This document shows, in pieces, positions 1-8,853 of a DNA stretch of 55,022 nucleotides (its first letter is position 1; the number at the start of each line of letters is the position of its first letter). A program made the position numbers and the translations under genes. The DNA is from Candidatus Rubneribacter avistercoris (GTDB lineage: Bacteria > Actinomycetota > Coriobacteriia > Coriobacteriales > Eggerthellaceae), in assembly GCA_019115845.1 (NCBI GenBank), contig DXCU01000066.1, positions 1 to 55,022 of the forward strand, read 5' to 3'. A model generated the notes under the pieces. The model searched no databases. It saw only the letters and a program-made list of their open reading frames with translations, and had not been told where the DNA came from.

Positions 1-997
1 TGCCGAACAAGTCGCCGGCTGAAGCTGCGATGCGCAAGCATATCAAAACGAGCGATGCGTACAGCGCCAACAGCACCATTACACCGAAAAACCCAAGCTC
101 TTCGGCCAGCACGCAGAAAATGAAGTCCGTGGGCGCCTCGGGCAGGATGCCGAGCGCGTGCTGGGTGCCCTGGAACAGCCCCTTGCCGAACAACCCTCCC
201 GACCCGATGGCGATCTGGGCCTGCCGCAGGTTGTAGCCCTCCCCCGTGGGATCGATGCTCGGATCCAAGAACACGAGCAGGCGGTTGCGCTGGTACTGCT
301 TGAGCAGCTTGTATTCGCCCGTCGAATTGTAGATGAGCTGGTCCACGGCGAACACGGCCGCCACGGCGGCAACCCCGATGGCAAGCGTGACCAGCAAGAA
401 CTTCACCCGCGCGCCACCCGCCACCAGCGCCGCAGCCGCGATGAACAGATACACCAGACCCGTGCCCAGGTCGGGCTGGGTCATGATGCACGCGAACGGC
501 ACGAGCATAAGCCCGACCGCTTTCAGGTATTCGCGCACGTCATCAAGCCTGCCGCCGTAGCGCGCCATGATGCTGGCGTCCAGCAAGATGACCGTCATCT
601 TGGCGAACTCGCCGGGCTGGATCTGCATGCCCAGCCGAATCCACGACTTAGCCCCCATGCCGGCGTCGGTCCCCAGCCCCGGTATGTGCGGGGAGAGGAT
701 GAGCACCACGTTCACAATGAGGAAAAGCGTGGTGTAGTTGGAGAGCCGGCGGTAGTCGAACCGCCAGATCAAAATCATGAGCACCGCTCCCATGGCCACG
801 CCGGCCAGCTGGCGCGAGAAGCTGTAATCGGCATCCCCCCGCACGGCCGAGTACACCACCACCAGCCCGTAGCACACAAGCAGCGCCACCACCGCGACGA
901 AGGGGAGGTTGAGCCAGGGCAGGCGCCGCGCACGGGTCGCCTGGGCAACCGAGCGGTCGGGCGTCTTCAACGAGTCGATCTGGGGAAGCTGCGGCAT
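1..997 (-). CDS. rodA: RodA, SEDS peptidoglycan polymerase (3' end cut by the window)
   Basis: Peptidoglycan glycosyltransferase of the elongation machinery; it polymerises lipid II in the membrane with its partner PBP2. I translated the minus strand from the ATG at 995-997, which follows an AGGAGGAG ribosome site at good distance. The 332 visible codons give a polytopic protein with many hydrophobic segments. SEDS signatures are present: a GxGAKSWIxLG-type segment, QxQIAIGSGGLFGKG, and near the window edge LPEAPTDFIFCVLAEELGF. The frame is open to base 1, so the C-terminus lies outside. It is the last visible gene of mreBCD-mrdA-rodA and starts 9 bases after the PBP2 stop. FtsW is the alternative SEDS member, but the mre context favours RodA. 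Confidence 0.93.
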   Translation of the reverse strand, partial: MPQLPQIDSLKTPDRSVAQATRARRLPWLNLPFVAVVALLVCYGLVVVYSAVRGDADYSFSRQLAGVAMGAVLMILIWRFDYRRLSNYTTLFLIVNVVLILSPHIPGLGTDAGMGAKSWIRLGMQIQPGEFAKMTVILLDASIMARYGGRLDDVREYLKAVGLMLVPFACIMTQPDLGTGLVYLFIAAAALVAGGARVKFLLVTLAIGVAAVAAVFAVDQLIYNSTGEYKLLKQYQRNRLLVFLDPSIDPTGEGYNLRQAQIAIGSGGLFGKGLFQGTQHALGILPEAPTDFIFCVLAEELGFFGVMVLLALYASLVLICLRIAASAGDLFG

Positions 998-1006
998 GCT
1001 CTCCTC

Positions 1007-3160
1007 CTAGTCCGTCCGCCCGCTGGAGGAGCCGACGTACTCCACCGACCTGCCCGCGTAGCCGGCCACCACGCCCATGTCGGCAAGCTCGCCCGCATCG
1101 TAGTCGAGCGCCGCGGCCAAAAGGCGCGCGCCCAGAGGGGCGCCCACGGCCGAGCCGCCGCCGCCCTCCTCCACCACGCAGGCCACCACGTATTTCGGGT
1201 TGTCGTAGGGCGCGTAGCAGGCGAACCAGGCGAAGTCGTCCTTGCCGGCCACCTCGGCCGTGCCCGTCTTGCAGGCCACGGTGGCCGGATCTATGCCGTT
1301 CTCGGCGAAAACGGCGGCTATCTCGGCGTTCTCCACGGACACGCCCTTGAGCGCGTCGCGCACCACGGCCAGGTCGGACATGGGCACGTCGGGTTCGGCC
1401 ACCACCTCGGTCGGGAACGTGAGCGCCACGTCGCCGGCCACGTTGCGCACCTCCTTGAGCACGTGGGGGCGCATGATCTTGCCGGTGGCGATGGCGCCGT
1501 AGGCCACGGCCACCTGCAGGGGCGTGGTCAGCACGTAGCCCTGGCCGATGACCATGTTGGTGGAGTCGCCGCCTTTCCACGCCGCCTCCTCGGGCGTGTC
1601 GCGGAAGTACTCGGCCTTCCATGCGGGCGTGGGCACGCGCCCGACGTCCTCGCCGGCCAAATCGATGCCCGTCGCCTCCCCGAAGCGGTACTTCTTGATG
1701 TAGTCTTGCATGGCCGTCTCGCCCACGGCCTCGCGGTTTTGGAAGAAGTTGTAGGCTATGTCGTAGAACACCACGTCGCAGGAGTTCACGATGCCCCCGC
1801 GGAAATCCAGCGTGCCGTGGCCGGCGTGGTTCCAGCACTTCTGCACATCGCCCGACCCCCAGCCGTCCCACGAGCCCCCGCAGGCCCAGGTGCGCTTCGT
1901 GTCGGCGAACCCGTAGGCCAGCGCCGCCAGGCCCGTGAACGCCTTGTAGGTGGAGGCGGCGGGGTAGGTCCCCTGGATGGCGCGGTTGAGCATGGGCGTG
2001 TGGGCGTCGTCGGCCTGGTACACGTCCCACACGTCCTGCGTGACGCCGCCCACGAACGTTTCGGGCGCGTAGGTGGGAAAGCTCGCCATGGCCACGATGC
2101 CGCCGTCGGTCACGTCCATGACCACCGCGGCGCCCGCCGTGCCGGTGCCGCTGCCCACGGTGCCGTTGTCGGGCGCGATGAGCTCGGCCAGCGCGCGGTC
2201 GCAAGCGTACTGCACGGGACCCTTGATGGTCAGGTAGACGTCGGAGCCCTTGACGGGCTGCGTCTGGCTCACCACCTCCACCACGTTGCCGTTGGTGTCG
2301 GCCACCACCTTCGACTCGCCGTGGTCGCCGGCTAAAAGGTCGTCGTAGGCGGCCTCCACGCCCGCGCGGCCCACCTCGTCGCCCGACTCCAGGTCGCGCC
2401 CTTCGGCCACCTTCTCAAGGTCGTCGGAGGTGACCGCCCCCGTGTAGCCCAGCACGTGCGCCGCCAAGGCGCCGTAAGGGTACTCGCGCACCGACCGCTC
2501 CTGCACGGTGACGTTGGGAAACGCATCGGAATGCTCCATGATGAAGGCCGCGTCGCGCATGCGCACGTCGCTTGCCACCACGCGCTTGCTCTGCGCGCCC
2601 GCCGTGGCGTCGCGCACGCGGTTGCGCACCACGCCCGCCGGCACGCCCAAAAGCGCCGAGAGCCGCATGATCACGTCCCGATCATCGGCGACGTCGGCTT
2701 CGGCCAGCACGGTGAGGGAGGTGCGGTTCTTCACGAGCGCCAGCCCGTCGGCGTCCAGGATGAAGCCGCGCGGCGCGGGCTCGTACACGGTGGCGTACTG
2801 GTTCTCGTCGGAGGCCCGCGCGTAGGAGCTTTGCTCGAGCACCTGCATACTCCAAAGCTTCACCGCAAGGGACCCGAACACCCCGGCGGCCAGCACCCCC
2901 ATGGCCACGAACCGCGATTTCAGATCGCCCGCCGGACCTGAGGCCGAACGCTGGGGGGAGGTTGGGGACGAAGCGGATCCGGCCACGCGCCGGTCGGCGT
3001 CGGGAAGCGAGGACGACACGCCCACCGAGCTGATGGAGCGCACATCCCTCTTCACGCTGACGTTGTCCGACCTGCGCCCCCTCACCACCGCGAAGACCGC
3101 GACGATGACCGTAAGCGCGACGACGACCGTCGCGACGGCTGCTATGACGGCGACGAGCAT
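1007..3160 (-). CDS. mrdA: Penicillin-binding protein 2 (MrdA), class B transpeptidase
   Basis: Cross-links peptidoglycan during side-wall elongation, partnered with RodA. 717 residues. After a membrane segment around residue 88-108 come the PBP dimer domain (RGFILDADG) and the transpeptidase domain. The SxxK motif is STYK near residue 403, the second motif is SCD near 460 (SxD, as is usual in the PBP2 family, instead of SxN), and KTG is near 631. Odd: an extra 25-residue hydrophobic segment sits at the very N-terminus, ahead of a polar stretch and the usual anchor, which predicts two membrane spans. The ATG at 3160 lies 11 bases after the mreD stop, which supports this start, but a downstream start would give the usual single-anchor topology. 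Confidence 0.93.
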   Translation of the reverse strand: MLVAVIAAVATVVVALTVIVAVFAVVRGRRSDNVSVKRDVRSISSVGVSSSLPDADRRVAGSASSPTSPQRSASGPAGDLKSRFVAMGVLAAGVFGSLAVKLWSMQVLEQSSYARASDENQYATVYEPAPRGFILDADGLALVKNRTSLTVLAEADVADDRDVIMRLSALLGVPAGVVRNRVRDATAGAQSKRVVASDVRMRDAAFIMEHSDAFPNVTVQERSVREYPYGALAAHVLGYTGAVTSDDLEKVAEGRDLESGDEVGRAGVEAAYDDLLAGDHGESKVVADTNGNVVEVVSQTQPVKGSDVYLTIKGPVQYACDRALAELIAPDNGTVGSGTGTAGAAVVMDVTDGGIVAMASFPTYAPETFVGGVTQDVWDVYQADDAHTPMLNRAIQGTYPAASTYKAFTGLAALAYGFADTKRTWACGGSWDGWGSGDVQKCWNHAGHGTLDFRGGIVNSCDVVFYDIAYNFFQNREAVGETAMQDYIKKYRFGEATGIDLAGEDVGRVPTPAWKAEYFRDTPEEAAWKGGDSTNMVIGQGYVLTTPLQVAVAYGAIATGKIMRPHVLKEVRNVAGDVALTFPTEVVAEPDVPMSDLAVVRDALKGVSVENAEIAAVFAENGIDPATVACKTGTAEVAGKDDFAWFACYAPYDNPKYVVACVVEEGGGGSAVGAPLGARLLAAALDYDAGELADMGVVAGYAGRSVEYVGSSSGRTD

Positions 3161-3171
3161 GCGACCGCCCC

Positions 3172-3699
3172 CTACCGCAACCGCGGCGAGCGCAGTCCGC
3201 GATCCTGGGAGCCGCCGGACAGAAGCCGCGTCATGATCGGGTACAGCACCAGCCCCGCCACGCAGTCGTAGAGCGCGCAGGGCAGGGCGCGGTAGACGAA
3301 CGCGTCAAGGGCGCCCGCGGGAAGCCCCAGCGCCATGAGCAGCGCGCCGTAGAGCATCTCGACCGCCAGCGCGCTTGCCACGAGGATGGTCAGGGGCATG
3401 AACAGCGTGTCGTTGTCCAAGACGGAGAAGGCGCGGGACGCCGCGAAGGAGACGGCCGTGAACAGCAGCGCCATGCCCCCCACCGGACCCGAGCCGCTCA
3501 GGTCGTAGAACAGCCCCAACGCAAACGGCAGCACCGGCCCCGCGTCGAGCGGGCGCGCGATGGACACCGCCAGCACGTAGGCCAGCAGGAAGTTCGGCTG
3601 GGCCGAGAACAGCGACAGGTTGGGCGCCGCCACGATCTGCAAGAGCACGGCGACCGCCGCGCCTATCGCGACCACGGCGTTGCTTCTCTCAAGGCTCAC
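3172..3699 (-). CDS. mreD: Rod shape-determining protein MreD
   Basis: Small polytopic membrane protein of the elongasome that links MreC to the peptidoglycan synthases. 175 residues, with about five hydrophobic segments, a conserved-looking GLFYDLSGSGPVGGMAL stretch near residue 65, and a basic C-terminal tail. The start codon overlaps the mreC stop by 4 bases, so the two are translationally coupled. Length and position between mreC and mrdA are typical of the family. The sequence itself is weakly conserved, so the call rests mainly on topology and synteny. Confidence 0.9.
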   Translation of the reverse strand: MSLERSNAVVAIGAAVAVLLQIVAAPNLSLFSAQPNFLLAYVLAVSIARPLDAGPVLPFALGLFYDLSGSGPVGGMALLFTAVSFAASRAFSVLDNDTLFMPLTILVASALAVEMLYGALLMALGLPAGALDAFVYRALPCALYDCVAGLVLYPIMTRLLSGGSQDRGLRSPRLR

Positions 3700-4646
3700 G
3701 AGGCATCGCCTCCCTGGGCGCCGTCCTCCCCTTGGCCGGCGGAATCGTCAAGGCCGTCCGAGGAGGCCGCGGCGTCCTCATCCGACAAGCCCTCCGGCGA
3801 GCCGCCCGTTGCCCCGCCGCTCACGACGAGGACCTCCTCCAGCAGCGACGCCGTGTCGTTGGGGGCGACCACCGCGCGCCGCGACGAATCGCCCTGCTGC
3901 GCGTCCACCTTCACCACCGTGCCCACGAGCAACCCCTTGGCGTAGCTGCCCCCCATTCCCGAGGTCACCACCACGTCCCCCACGGCCACCTGGGCGTCGG
4001 CGTCAAGGTACTCCAGGTAGAGCAGCCCCTCGAGCGAGCCGCGCACGATGCCCTCGGCGCGGCTGGACTGCACCATGGCGGCCGCCCCCGACTGGGGGTC
4101 GGTCAGAAGGCGCACCGTGGCCGTGTGCTCCGACACCGGCGACACCACCTGCCCCACCACGCCCGAGGCGGCCGTGACCGTAAGCCCGGTGTCCACCCCG
4201 TCGGCGGTTCCCTTGTCGATGGTGACGGTCTGGTTCCACGCCTCCGAGCTGCGCCCGATGACGCGGGCGCCCACGCCCTCCACGTCGTAGGCGTCCTTCA
4301 GGTCGAGCAGAGCGCGCAGGCGCTCGTTCTCCTGCCGGTACTCCTCCATCTGAGAGTACTGTTCCACAAGCTCCGCGTTGTACTCCCGCAGGCCCGACAG
4401 CGTGCCCTCGTCGGCCACAAGGTCGCCTACGCCCGCAGCCGCCGACTCGCCCGCGGCGCCCGCCGCCGCACCCGCGAAGCCCACCTGCGCCACAGCCCCC
4501 GACACCGCGCCCTGCACGGCATGCAGCGGCCCGCCCTCCCCTTCGCGCGAATACACCGCCACCATGGCGACGGACGCGACGAGGAGTGCGGCGAGCAGGG
4601 CCCGGCGCGCGAGCACCGAGCCTCTCTGTTGGAAGTTGAGCGCCAT
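3696..4646 (-). CDS. mreC: Rod shape-determining protein MreC
   Basis: Bitopic membrane scaffold of the elongasome. 316 residues: a short cytoplasmic N-terminus, one membrane segment around 15-32, a coiled-coil-like stretch near 90-115 (YSQMEEYRQENERLRALLDL), then the two beta-barrel lobes of MreC with the motif VIGRSSEAWNQTVTIDKG. The C-terminal 40 residues are an acidic Gly/Ser/Asp tail of low complexity, longer than in many homologues. Starts 18 bases after the mreB stop and overlaps mreD by 4 bases. Confidence 0.93.
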   Translation of the reverse strand: MALNFQQRGSVLARRALLAALLVASVAMVAVYSREGEGGPLHAVQGAVSGAVAQVGFAGAAAGAAGESAAAGVGDLVADEGTLSGLREYNAELVEQYSQMEEYRQENERLRALLDLKDAYDVEGVGARVIGRSSEAWNQTVTIDKGTADGVDTGLTVTAASGVVGQVVSPVSEHTATVRLLTDPQSGAAAMVQSSRAEGIVRGSLEGLLYLEYLDADAQVAVGDVVVTSGMGGSYAKGLLVGTVVKVDAQQGDSSRRAVVAPNDTASLLEEVLVVSGGATGGSPEGLSDEDAAASSDGLDDSAGQGEDGAQGGDAS

Positions 4647-4664
4647 AAGCGGGTGGGTCCGCCC

Positions 4665-5720
4665 TTACTTCGAGCGCATGAGCGTCTGCTTGAGCGCCGT
4701 GGGCGTCTCCAGCACCTTGAGGCAGCCCATGACCACGTTGGTGAGCGCCGTCTCGCTCGTCCAGACCGGGATCTCCAGCTTGTCGGTCAGATAGCGGTCC
4801 AGGCCCGAGAGCAGGCCGCCGCCGCCCGTGAGCAAAATGCCGTTTTGGATGATGTCGCTGGCCAGGTCCGGGTTCGTCTTCTTGAACGTCTCCTTGATGT
4901 GCACGACCATCTCCTCGCACGGGGCGATGAGGGCCTGGCGCACGTCCTCGGACTGGATGGTCACCTCCTTGGGCTGCTCGGTGATGACGTCTTGGCCCGA
5001 GATGATCATATCGCGCTCGCGGCCGTCCTCGAACGGCAGGATGGAGCCGATCTTGATCTTGATGATCTCGGCCGTGCGCTCGCCTATCTTGATGCCCAGA
5101 AGGTCGCGCAGGTGCATGGCGATGGCCTCGTCCATGCGGTTGCCGGCCAGGCGCAGAGACGACGACGTCACGATGCCGCCGAGCGATATGACGGCCACCT
5201 CCGTGGTGCCGCCGCCGATGTCCACCACCATAGAGCCCGTGGGTTCGGTGACGGGCAGATCGGCGCCCATGGCCGCGGCCATGGGTTCCTCGATGAGGTA
5301 CGCTTGGCGCGCGCCCGCCTGGACGGCGGCTTCGAACACCGCGCGCTTCTCCACCGAGGTGGCGCCGCACGGAATGCAGATGACGATGCGCGGCTTGGCC
5401 TGCCACGGATACTTGCGCGGCGCGGCCTTGTTGATGAACGCCGAGATCATGGCCTCGGTCACGTCGTAGTCGGCCACCACGCCGTCGTGCAGGGGGTGCT
5501 CCGCCGAGAACGCCTCGGGCGTGTGGTTGATCATGTTCTTGGCCTCGTGGCCCACGGCGAGCACGCGGTGCGTCGCCTTCTCGATGGCCACGACCGAGGG
5601 CTCGTTCACGACGATGCCCTCGCCGGGGATGGCGACCAAGGTGTTGGCGGTTCCGAGGTCTATGGCCATGTCGGTGGACATCTGGCCGGTCAGACCCGAA
5701 AACATATCGAAGAAGGACAT
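4665..5720 (-). CDS. mreB: Rod shape-determining protein MreB, actin-like ATPase
   Basis: Cytoskeletal filament protein that guides lateral wall synthesis. 351 residues from the ATG at 5720. The N-terminus carries the hydrophobic/amphipathic MSFFDMFSG stretch expected for membrane binding, then the phosphate-1 loop AIDLGTANTLV, phosphate-2 VDIGGGTTEVAVIS and an adenosine-binding GGGGLLSGLDRYL segment. It is the first gene of the operon. An extended -10 element (minus strand, 5761-5769) lies upstream. Length and motifs are typical. Confidence 0.96.
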   Translation of the reverse strand: MSFFDMFSGLTGQMSTDMAIDLGTANTLVAIPGEGIVVNEPSVVAIEKATHRVLAVGHEAKNMINHTPEAFSAEHPLHDGVVADYDVTEAMISAFINKAAPRKYPWQAKPRIVICIPCGATSVEKRAVFEAAVQAGARQAYLIEEPMAAAMGADLPVTEPTGSMVVDIGGGTTEVAVISLGGIVTSSSLRLAGNRMDEAIAMHLRDLLGIKIGERTAEIIKIKIGSILPFEDGRERDMIISGQDVITEQPKEVTIQSEDVRQALIAPCEEMVVHIKETFKKTNPDLASDIIQNGILLTGGGGLLSGLDRYLTDKLEIPVWTSETALTNVVMGCLKVLETPTALKQTLMRSK

Positions 5721-5760
5721 ACAGGCAAACCCCTTGTGTCTCAATTCCAAGTAGACCCGA

Positions 5761-5769
5761 ATTCTAGCA
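5761..5769 (-). promoter_or_regulatory. Extended -10 promoter element for mreB
   Basis: On the minus strand the bases read TGCTAGAAT, a TGn extended -10 with the hexamer TAGAAT, about 40 bases before the mreB ATG. No good -35 hexamer is visible at 16 to 18 bases, which is common for extended -10 promoters. It would start transcription near 5754 for mreBCD-mrdA-rodA. Confidence 0.5.
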
Positions 5770-5811
5770 CAGAGGGCTTCCCATAAGGGAAAATCCACGA
5801 GGGGCACAAGT

Positions 5812-5830
5812 GGGCGCGGGACGCGCGCCC
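5812..5830 (-). terminator. GC hairpin after the hydrogenase operon
   Basis: Seven-base perfect arms (GGGCGCG at 5812-5818 and CGCGCCC at 5824-5830) with a 5-base loop, lying 6 bases past the stop of the hydrogenase large subunit. There is no T tract, so it may be a weak terminator or an mRNA 3' end stabiliser. Confidence 0.35.
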
Positions 5831-5835
5831 AACCC

Positions 5836-7128
5836 TCAGTGCACGCTGCAGGACAGGCAGGGGTCGTAGGCGCGCACGAGCTTTTCCACCTGAAGCTGTA
5901 TGTCGGCGGGCTCGGCGCCCGCGCGCACCAGATCCTCGGCCAGAAGGCGCATGTCGGCCTCCAGGTTGGCGCAGTTCTGGGCCGTGGGCGTGACGATGGA
6001 CGCGTGCACGACGCAACCCTCCTCGTCCAGCTCCAGCTCGTGGAACAGCGCCCCGCGCGGCGCCTCGGTGAGGCCTGCGGCCTTCCCGGCGCGCACCTCG
6101 AAAGGCGCAGGCTTGCTCGATCCCGCGAAGCCGTCCTTCTCGGCCAGCCGACGGCACAGCGCAGCGCAACGCTCCAGCGCGTCCACCAGCTCGACAGCCT
6201 GGGCGACATTGTTCAGGTACGGGTTGCGCTCGGGCGGGCGCAGGCCGGCCTTGGCCGCCGCCACCTTCGCATCCTGGCTCAGATGCTGCCACGAGGCGTT
6301 CACGCGCGCGAGCGCGCCGGTGAAAAACGGCGACCCCGTGGCGCGCACCCGCGAGAACAGCGCCGCGGAGTGCCCCACGGCGTACTCCTCCACCTCGCAC
6401 GCGGCGTCGTCGGCGTCGAACTCCACCCCCGCGTCAAGGAAGCGCGCCGTCCGCGAATCGCACACCGGGTAGCGCCCGGGCGCCGTCATGGCCAGCATGT
6501 CGCCGGCGGTCTGGATGGCGGGCACCTCGAAGGAGCGGAACAGGTCCACCGCGGCCAGCGCGAACGGCCGGGCCGCGTCCAGCTTGCCGGCCAGCTCCCG
6601 GTACTCCCCGGGCGCCAGCTCGTGCGTGAAGCCGCCCACCACCGCCGTGATGGGGTGGATGGAGCGCCCGCCCACGCGCGTGCACAGCTCGTTGCCAAGC
6701 GCTTTGAGGGCAAGCGCTTGCTCGAACAGCTCGGGGTCCGTCTCGGCCAAGGGGAACACGCTTCTGTGGCCCAAGAAGTCCGGGGCGGCGAACACGAACA
6801 GGTGCGACGCGTGGTTTTGCAGGTACGAGCCGTACACCAAAAGCTCGCGCAGCGCGTTCGTGCGGTCGCTCGCCTCAACGCCGAAGATGCGCTCGATGGC
6901 CAGAAGGTCGGTGACCACATGGCTTGCCGAGCAGATGCCGCAGATGCGCGAGGCGATGTAGGACACCTCGTGGAAGGGCCGGCCGCGCACCATGCTCTCG
7001 AAGAGGCGGGCAGGCTCCACCACGTTCATCTCGACGGTTCTCACCTGGCCGTCCTCCACGACCACGTGCACGTTGCCGTGGCCTTCCACGCGGGCGATAT
7101 GGTCGACGTGTATGGCGGTCTTCGTCAT
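5836..7128 (-). CDS. hydA: [NiFe] hydrogenase large (alpha) subunit, group 3b type
   Basis: Catalytic subunit that binds the NiFe(CN)2CO centre and interconverts H2 with protons and electrons. 430 residues from the ATG at 7128, preceded by AGGAAG; a GTG at 7143 is the alternative. The N-terminal nickel motif is RICGIC (C63, C66) and the C-terminal one is DPCLSCSVH (C424, C427). Odd: translation stops directly after that His, the residue where a maturation protease normally cuts, so there is no C-terminal extension. It is the last gene of a beta-gamma-delta-alpha operon, in the gene order of the archaeal hydBGDA sulfhydrogenase. The group 3b assignment is inferred from that order and from the NAD(P)-type partner subunits. 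Confidence 0.9.
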   Translation of the reverse strand: MTKTAIHVDHIARVEGHGNVHVVVEDGQVRTVEMNVVEPARLFESMVRGRPFHEVSYIASRICGICSASHVVTDLLAIERIFGVEASDRTNALRELLVYGSYLQNHASHLFVFAAPDFLGHRSVFPLAETDPELFEQALALKALGNELCTRVGGRSIHPITAVVGGFTHELAPGEYRELAGKLDAARPFALAAVDLFRSFEVPAIQTAGDMLAMTAPGRYPVCDSRTARFLDAGVEFDADDAACEVEEYAVGHSAALFSRVRATGSPFFTGALARVNASWQHLSQDAKVAAAKAGLRPPERNPYLNNVAQAVELVDALERCAALCRRLAEKDGFAGSSKPAPFEVRAGKAAGLTEAPRGALFHELELDEEGCVVHASIVTPTAQNCANLEADMRLLAEDLVRAGAEPADIQLQVEKLVRAYDPCLSCSVH

Positions 7129-7139
7129 GGCTCGCTTCC

Positions 7140-7925
7140 TCACTCGCTTGCCGCAAGGGCGGGATTCACCTGGTTGAACATCTGCAGGGCGCGATCGAAC
7201 TCCTCAACGGGCACGCCGTAGCGCGCAACGGCCTCGCGCGCCGAGGCCAGGTTGGCGTCCGGCGACAGCCCGCGGCATCCGTTGCACGGCCGGCCCAGGT
7301 TCACGCACTTCGCGCCGCACCCGGCCGTGGTCACCAGCCCCAGGCACAGCGTCTGCGCGCCATAGAAGCAGCTCGTCTCGTTGCGCTTGCAGTCGCCGCA
7401 CATCGTCTTGGTGGCAAACTGCTTGTTGGAGCCGTAGAGCGCCCGCTGCAGCACGTCCACGAAGTCCAGCGTGTCGATGGGGCACGAGCGCACCTCGAAG
7501 TCCACGTCCACCACCGCGCTCACGGGCCGCGGCGCTATCATGGCCCCGCAGGCGTCGGGCACGCGGTCGTACACCTGACCGGGGCGCTCCATGAAGCGCT
7601 CGGCGGCCATGCCCGGGATGCCGGCCGTGGTGGCGCAGGCCCCTATGGCGATGAGCGTGGCGGCCCGCTCGCGCAGCATGCGCACCGTCCGCTCGGACTC
7701 CTCGGTGGTCACCGCGCCCTCGATGACGGCCACGTCGAACTCATCCGGCATGGGGTCGCTCGACGCCAGCTGCCAGTAGCGCACGTCGATCTGCCCCAGC
7801 ACGTCCATGAGGTGCGCCTCTCCGTTGGTGATCTGCAGCTGGCAGCCAAAGCAGCTGGCCAGCCCCGCCACCACCACGCGGGGCGCGGAGGGGCCCTCCT
7901 GGCAGGCTATGCAGGTTCCGCTCAT
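7140..7925 (-). CDS. hydD: [NiFe] hydrogenase small (delta) subunit
   Basis: Electron-transfer subunit with Fe-S clusters that pairs with the large subunit. 261 residues. The N-terminus has CIAC and then the proximal-cluster motif CFGCQL; further in are GACATTAGIP, RSCPID, and a Cys-rich C-terminal half (MCGDCKRNETSC, GCGAKC, PCNGC) for medial and distal clusters. The start is ATG 7925: the in-frame ATG 15 bases earlier is itself part of the GGAGGGG ribosome site. It ends 11 bases before the large subunit. Confidence 0.9.
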   Translation of the reverse strand: MSGTCIACQEGPSAPRVVVAGLASCFGCQLQITNGEAHLMDVLGQIDVRYWQLASSDPMPDEFDVAVIEGAVTTEESERTVRMLRERAATLIAIGACATTAGIPGMAAERFMERPGQVYDRVPDACGAMIAPRPVSAVVDVDFEVRSCPIDTLDFVDVLQRALYGSNKQFATKTMCGDCKRNETSCFYGAQTLCLGLVTTAGCGAKCVNLGRPCNGCRGLSPDANLASAREAVARYGVPVEEFDRALQMFNQVNPALAASE

Positions 7926-7941
7926 CTCGATCCCCTCCATC

Positions 7942-8853
7942 CTACATCGACCCCTGGATGTTTTTGGCCTCCCAGTAGTTGAACACCGGCCCGTCGATGC
8001 AGACGTACTGGTGCCCGATCTGGCAGTGGCCGCACTTGCCCATGCCGCACTTCATGTGCCGCTCGAAGCTGCAGTAGATGTGGTCGTAGCTGATGCCCTT
8101 CTTGCGCATCTCGTCGATGACGAACCTATACATCACCGGGGGCCCGCACAGGGCGCCGAACGTGTTGCCCGCATCCACTTCCAAATGCTCGAAGGGCTTT
8201 GTGACCAGGCCCACCTCGCCATCCCACGTGCTGTCGGGATGGTCCACGGTCAAATACAGGTCGAAGTCTTTGCGGTGGCGCCACATCTCGAACTGGCTGC
8301 GGAACATCACCTCGGCGGGCGTGCGCGATCCGTAGATGATGGTGACCTTGCCGAACTCGGAACGCTCGTCGTGGATGTTGTTGATGAGCGAGCGCAAAGG
8401 CGCTATCCCCAGGCCGCCGGCCACAAGCAGGATGTCGTGGCCCTTCATGTCCTCGAAGGGGAACCCCCGCCCGAACGGGCCGCGCAAACCCACGATGTCG
8501 CCGCACTGCATGCGGTGCAGCACCTCGGTGAAGCGGCCCGTGCGGCGCACGGTAAGCTCGATGAACCCGCGTTTGGACGGCGAGCTGGAAATGGAGATGG
8601 GGGCCTCCCCCACGCCGAAGATGCTCACCTCCACGAACTGGCCCGGCTCGTGGCAGAACGCGTCGCGTATGCGCTCGTCTATGAGGCGGAACTCGAACAG
8701 CTTCTCGGTGGCCGTGAGGTCGGTGATGGACGTGATGCGCGCCGGCCAGGGCCGGTACGGGTTCGCCATCATCATCTCGGCGCCGGAGCGCGGCGCCGGC
8801 TCGTCGAAGAACGGATGCACCTGCACGGTGGACACAGCGCAGCTACCGGGCAT
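7942..8853 (-). CDS. hydG: Hydrogenase FAD/NAD(P)-binding (gamma) subunit
   Basis: Ferredoxin-NADP reductase-type flavoprotein that passes electrons between NAD(P)H and the hydrogenase Fe-S chain. 303 residues: FAD domain with the flavin motif PISISSSPS, nucleotide domain starting LLVAGGLGIAPLRSL, and a C-terminal [2Fe-2S] Cys cluster CSFERHMKCGMGKCGHC as in dihydroorotate dehydrogenase electron-transfer subunits. The start overlaps the end of the beta subunit gene by 11 bases, which implies translational coupling. It is 16 bases from the small-subunit start. Confidence 0.88.
   Translation of the reverse strand: MPGSCAVSTVQVHPFFDEPAPRSGAEMMMANPYRPWPARITSITDLTATEKLFEFRLIDERIRDAFCHEPGQFVEVSIFGVGEAPISISSSPSKRGFIELTVRRTGRFTEVLHRMQCGDIVGLRGPFGRGFPFEDMKGHDILLVAGGLGIAPLRSLINNIHDERSEFGKVTIIYGSRTPAEVMFRSQFEMWRHRKDFDLYLTVDHPDSTWDGEVGLVTKPFEHLEVDAGNTFGALCGPPVMYRFVIDEMRKKGISYDHIYCSFERHMKCGMGKCGHCQIGHQYVCIDGPVFNYWEAKNIQGSM

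Noticed and set aside
158..2335. 725-codon plus-strand frame opposite rodA and mrdA
   Set aside because: Rich in His, Arg and Gly with no domain; rodA and mrdA have clear motifs on the other strand.
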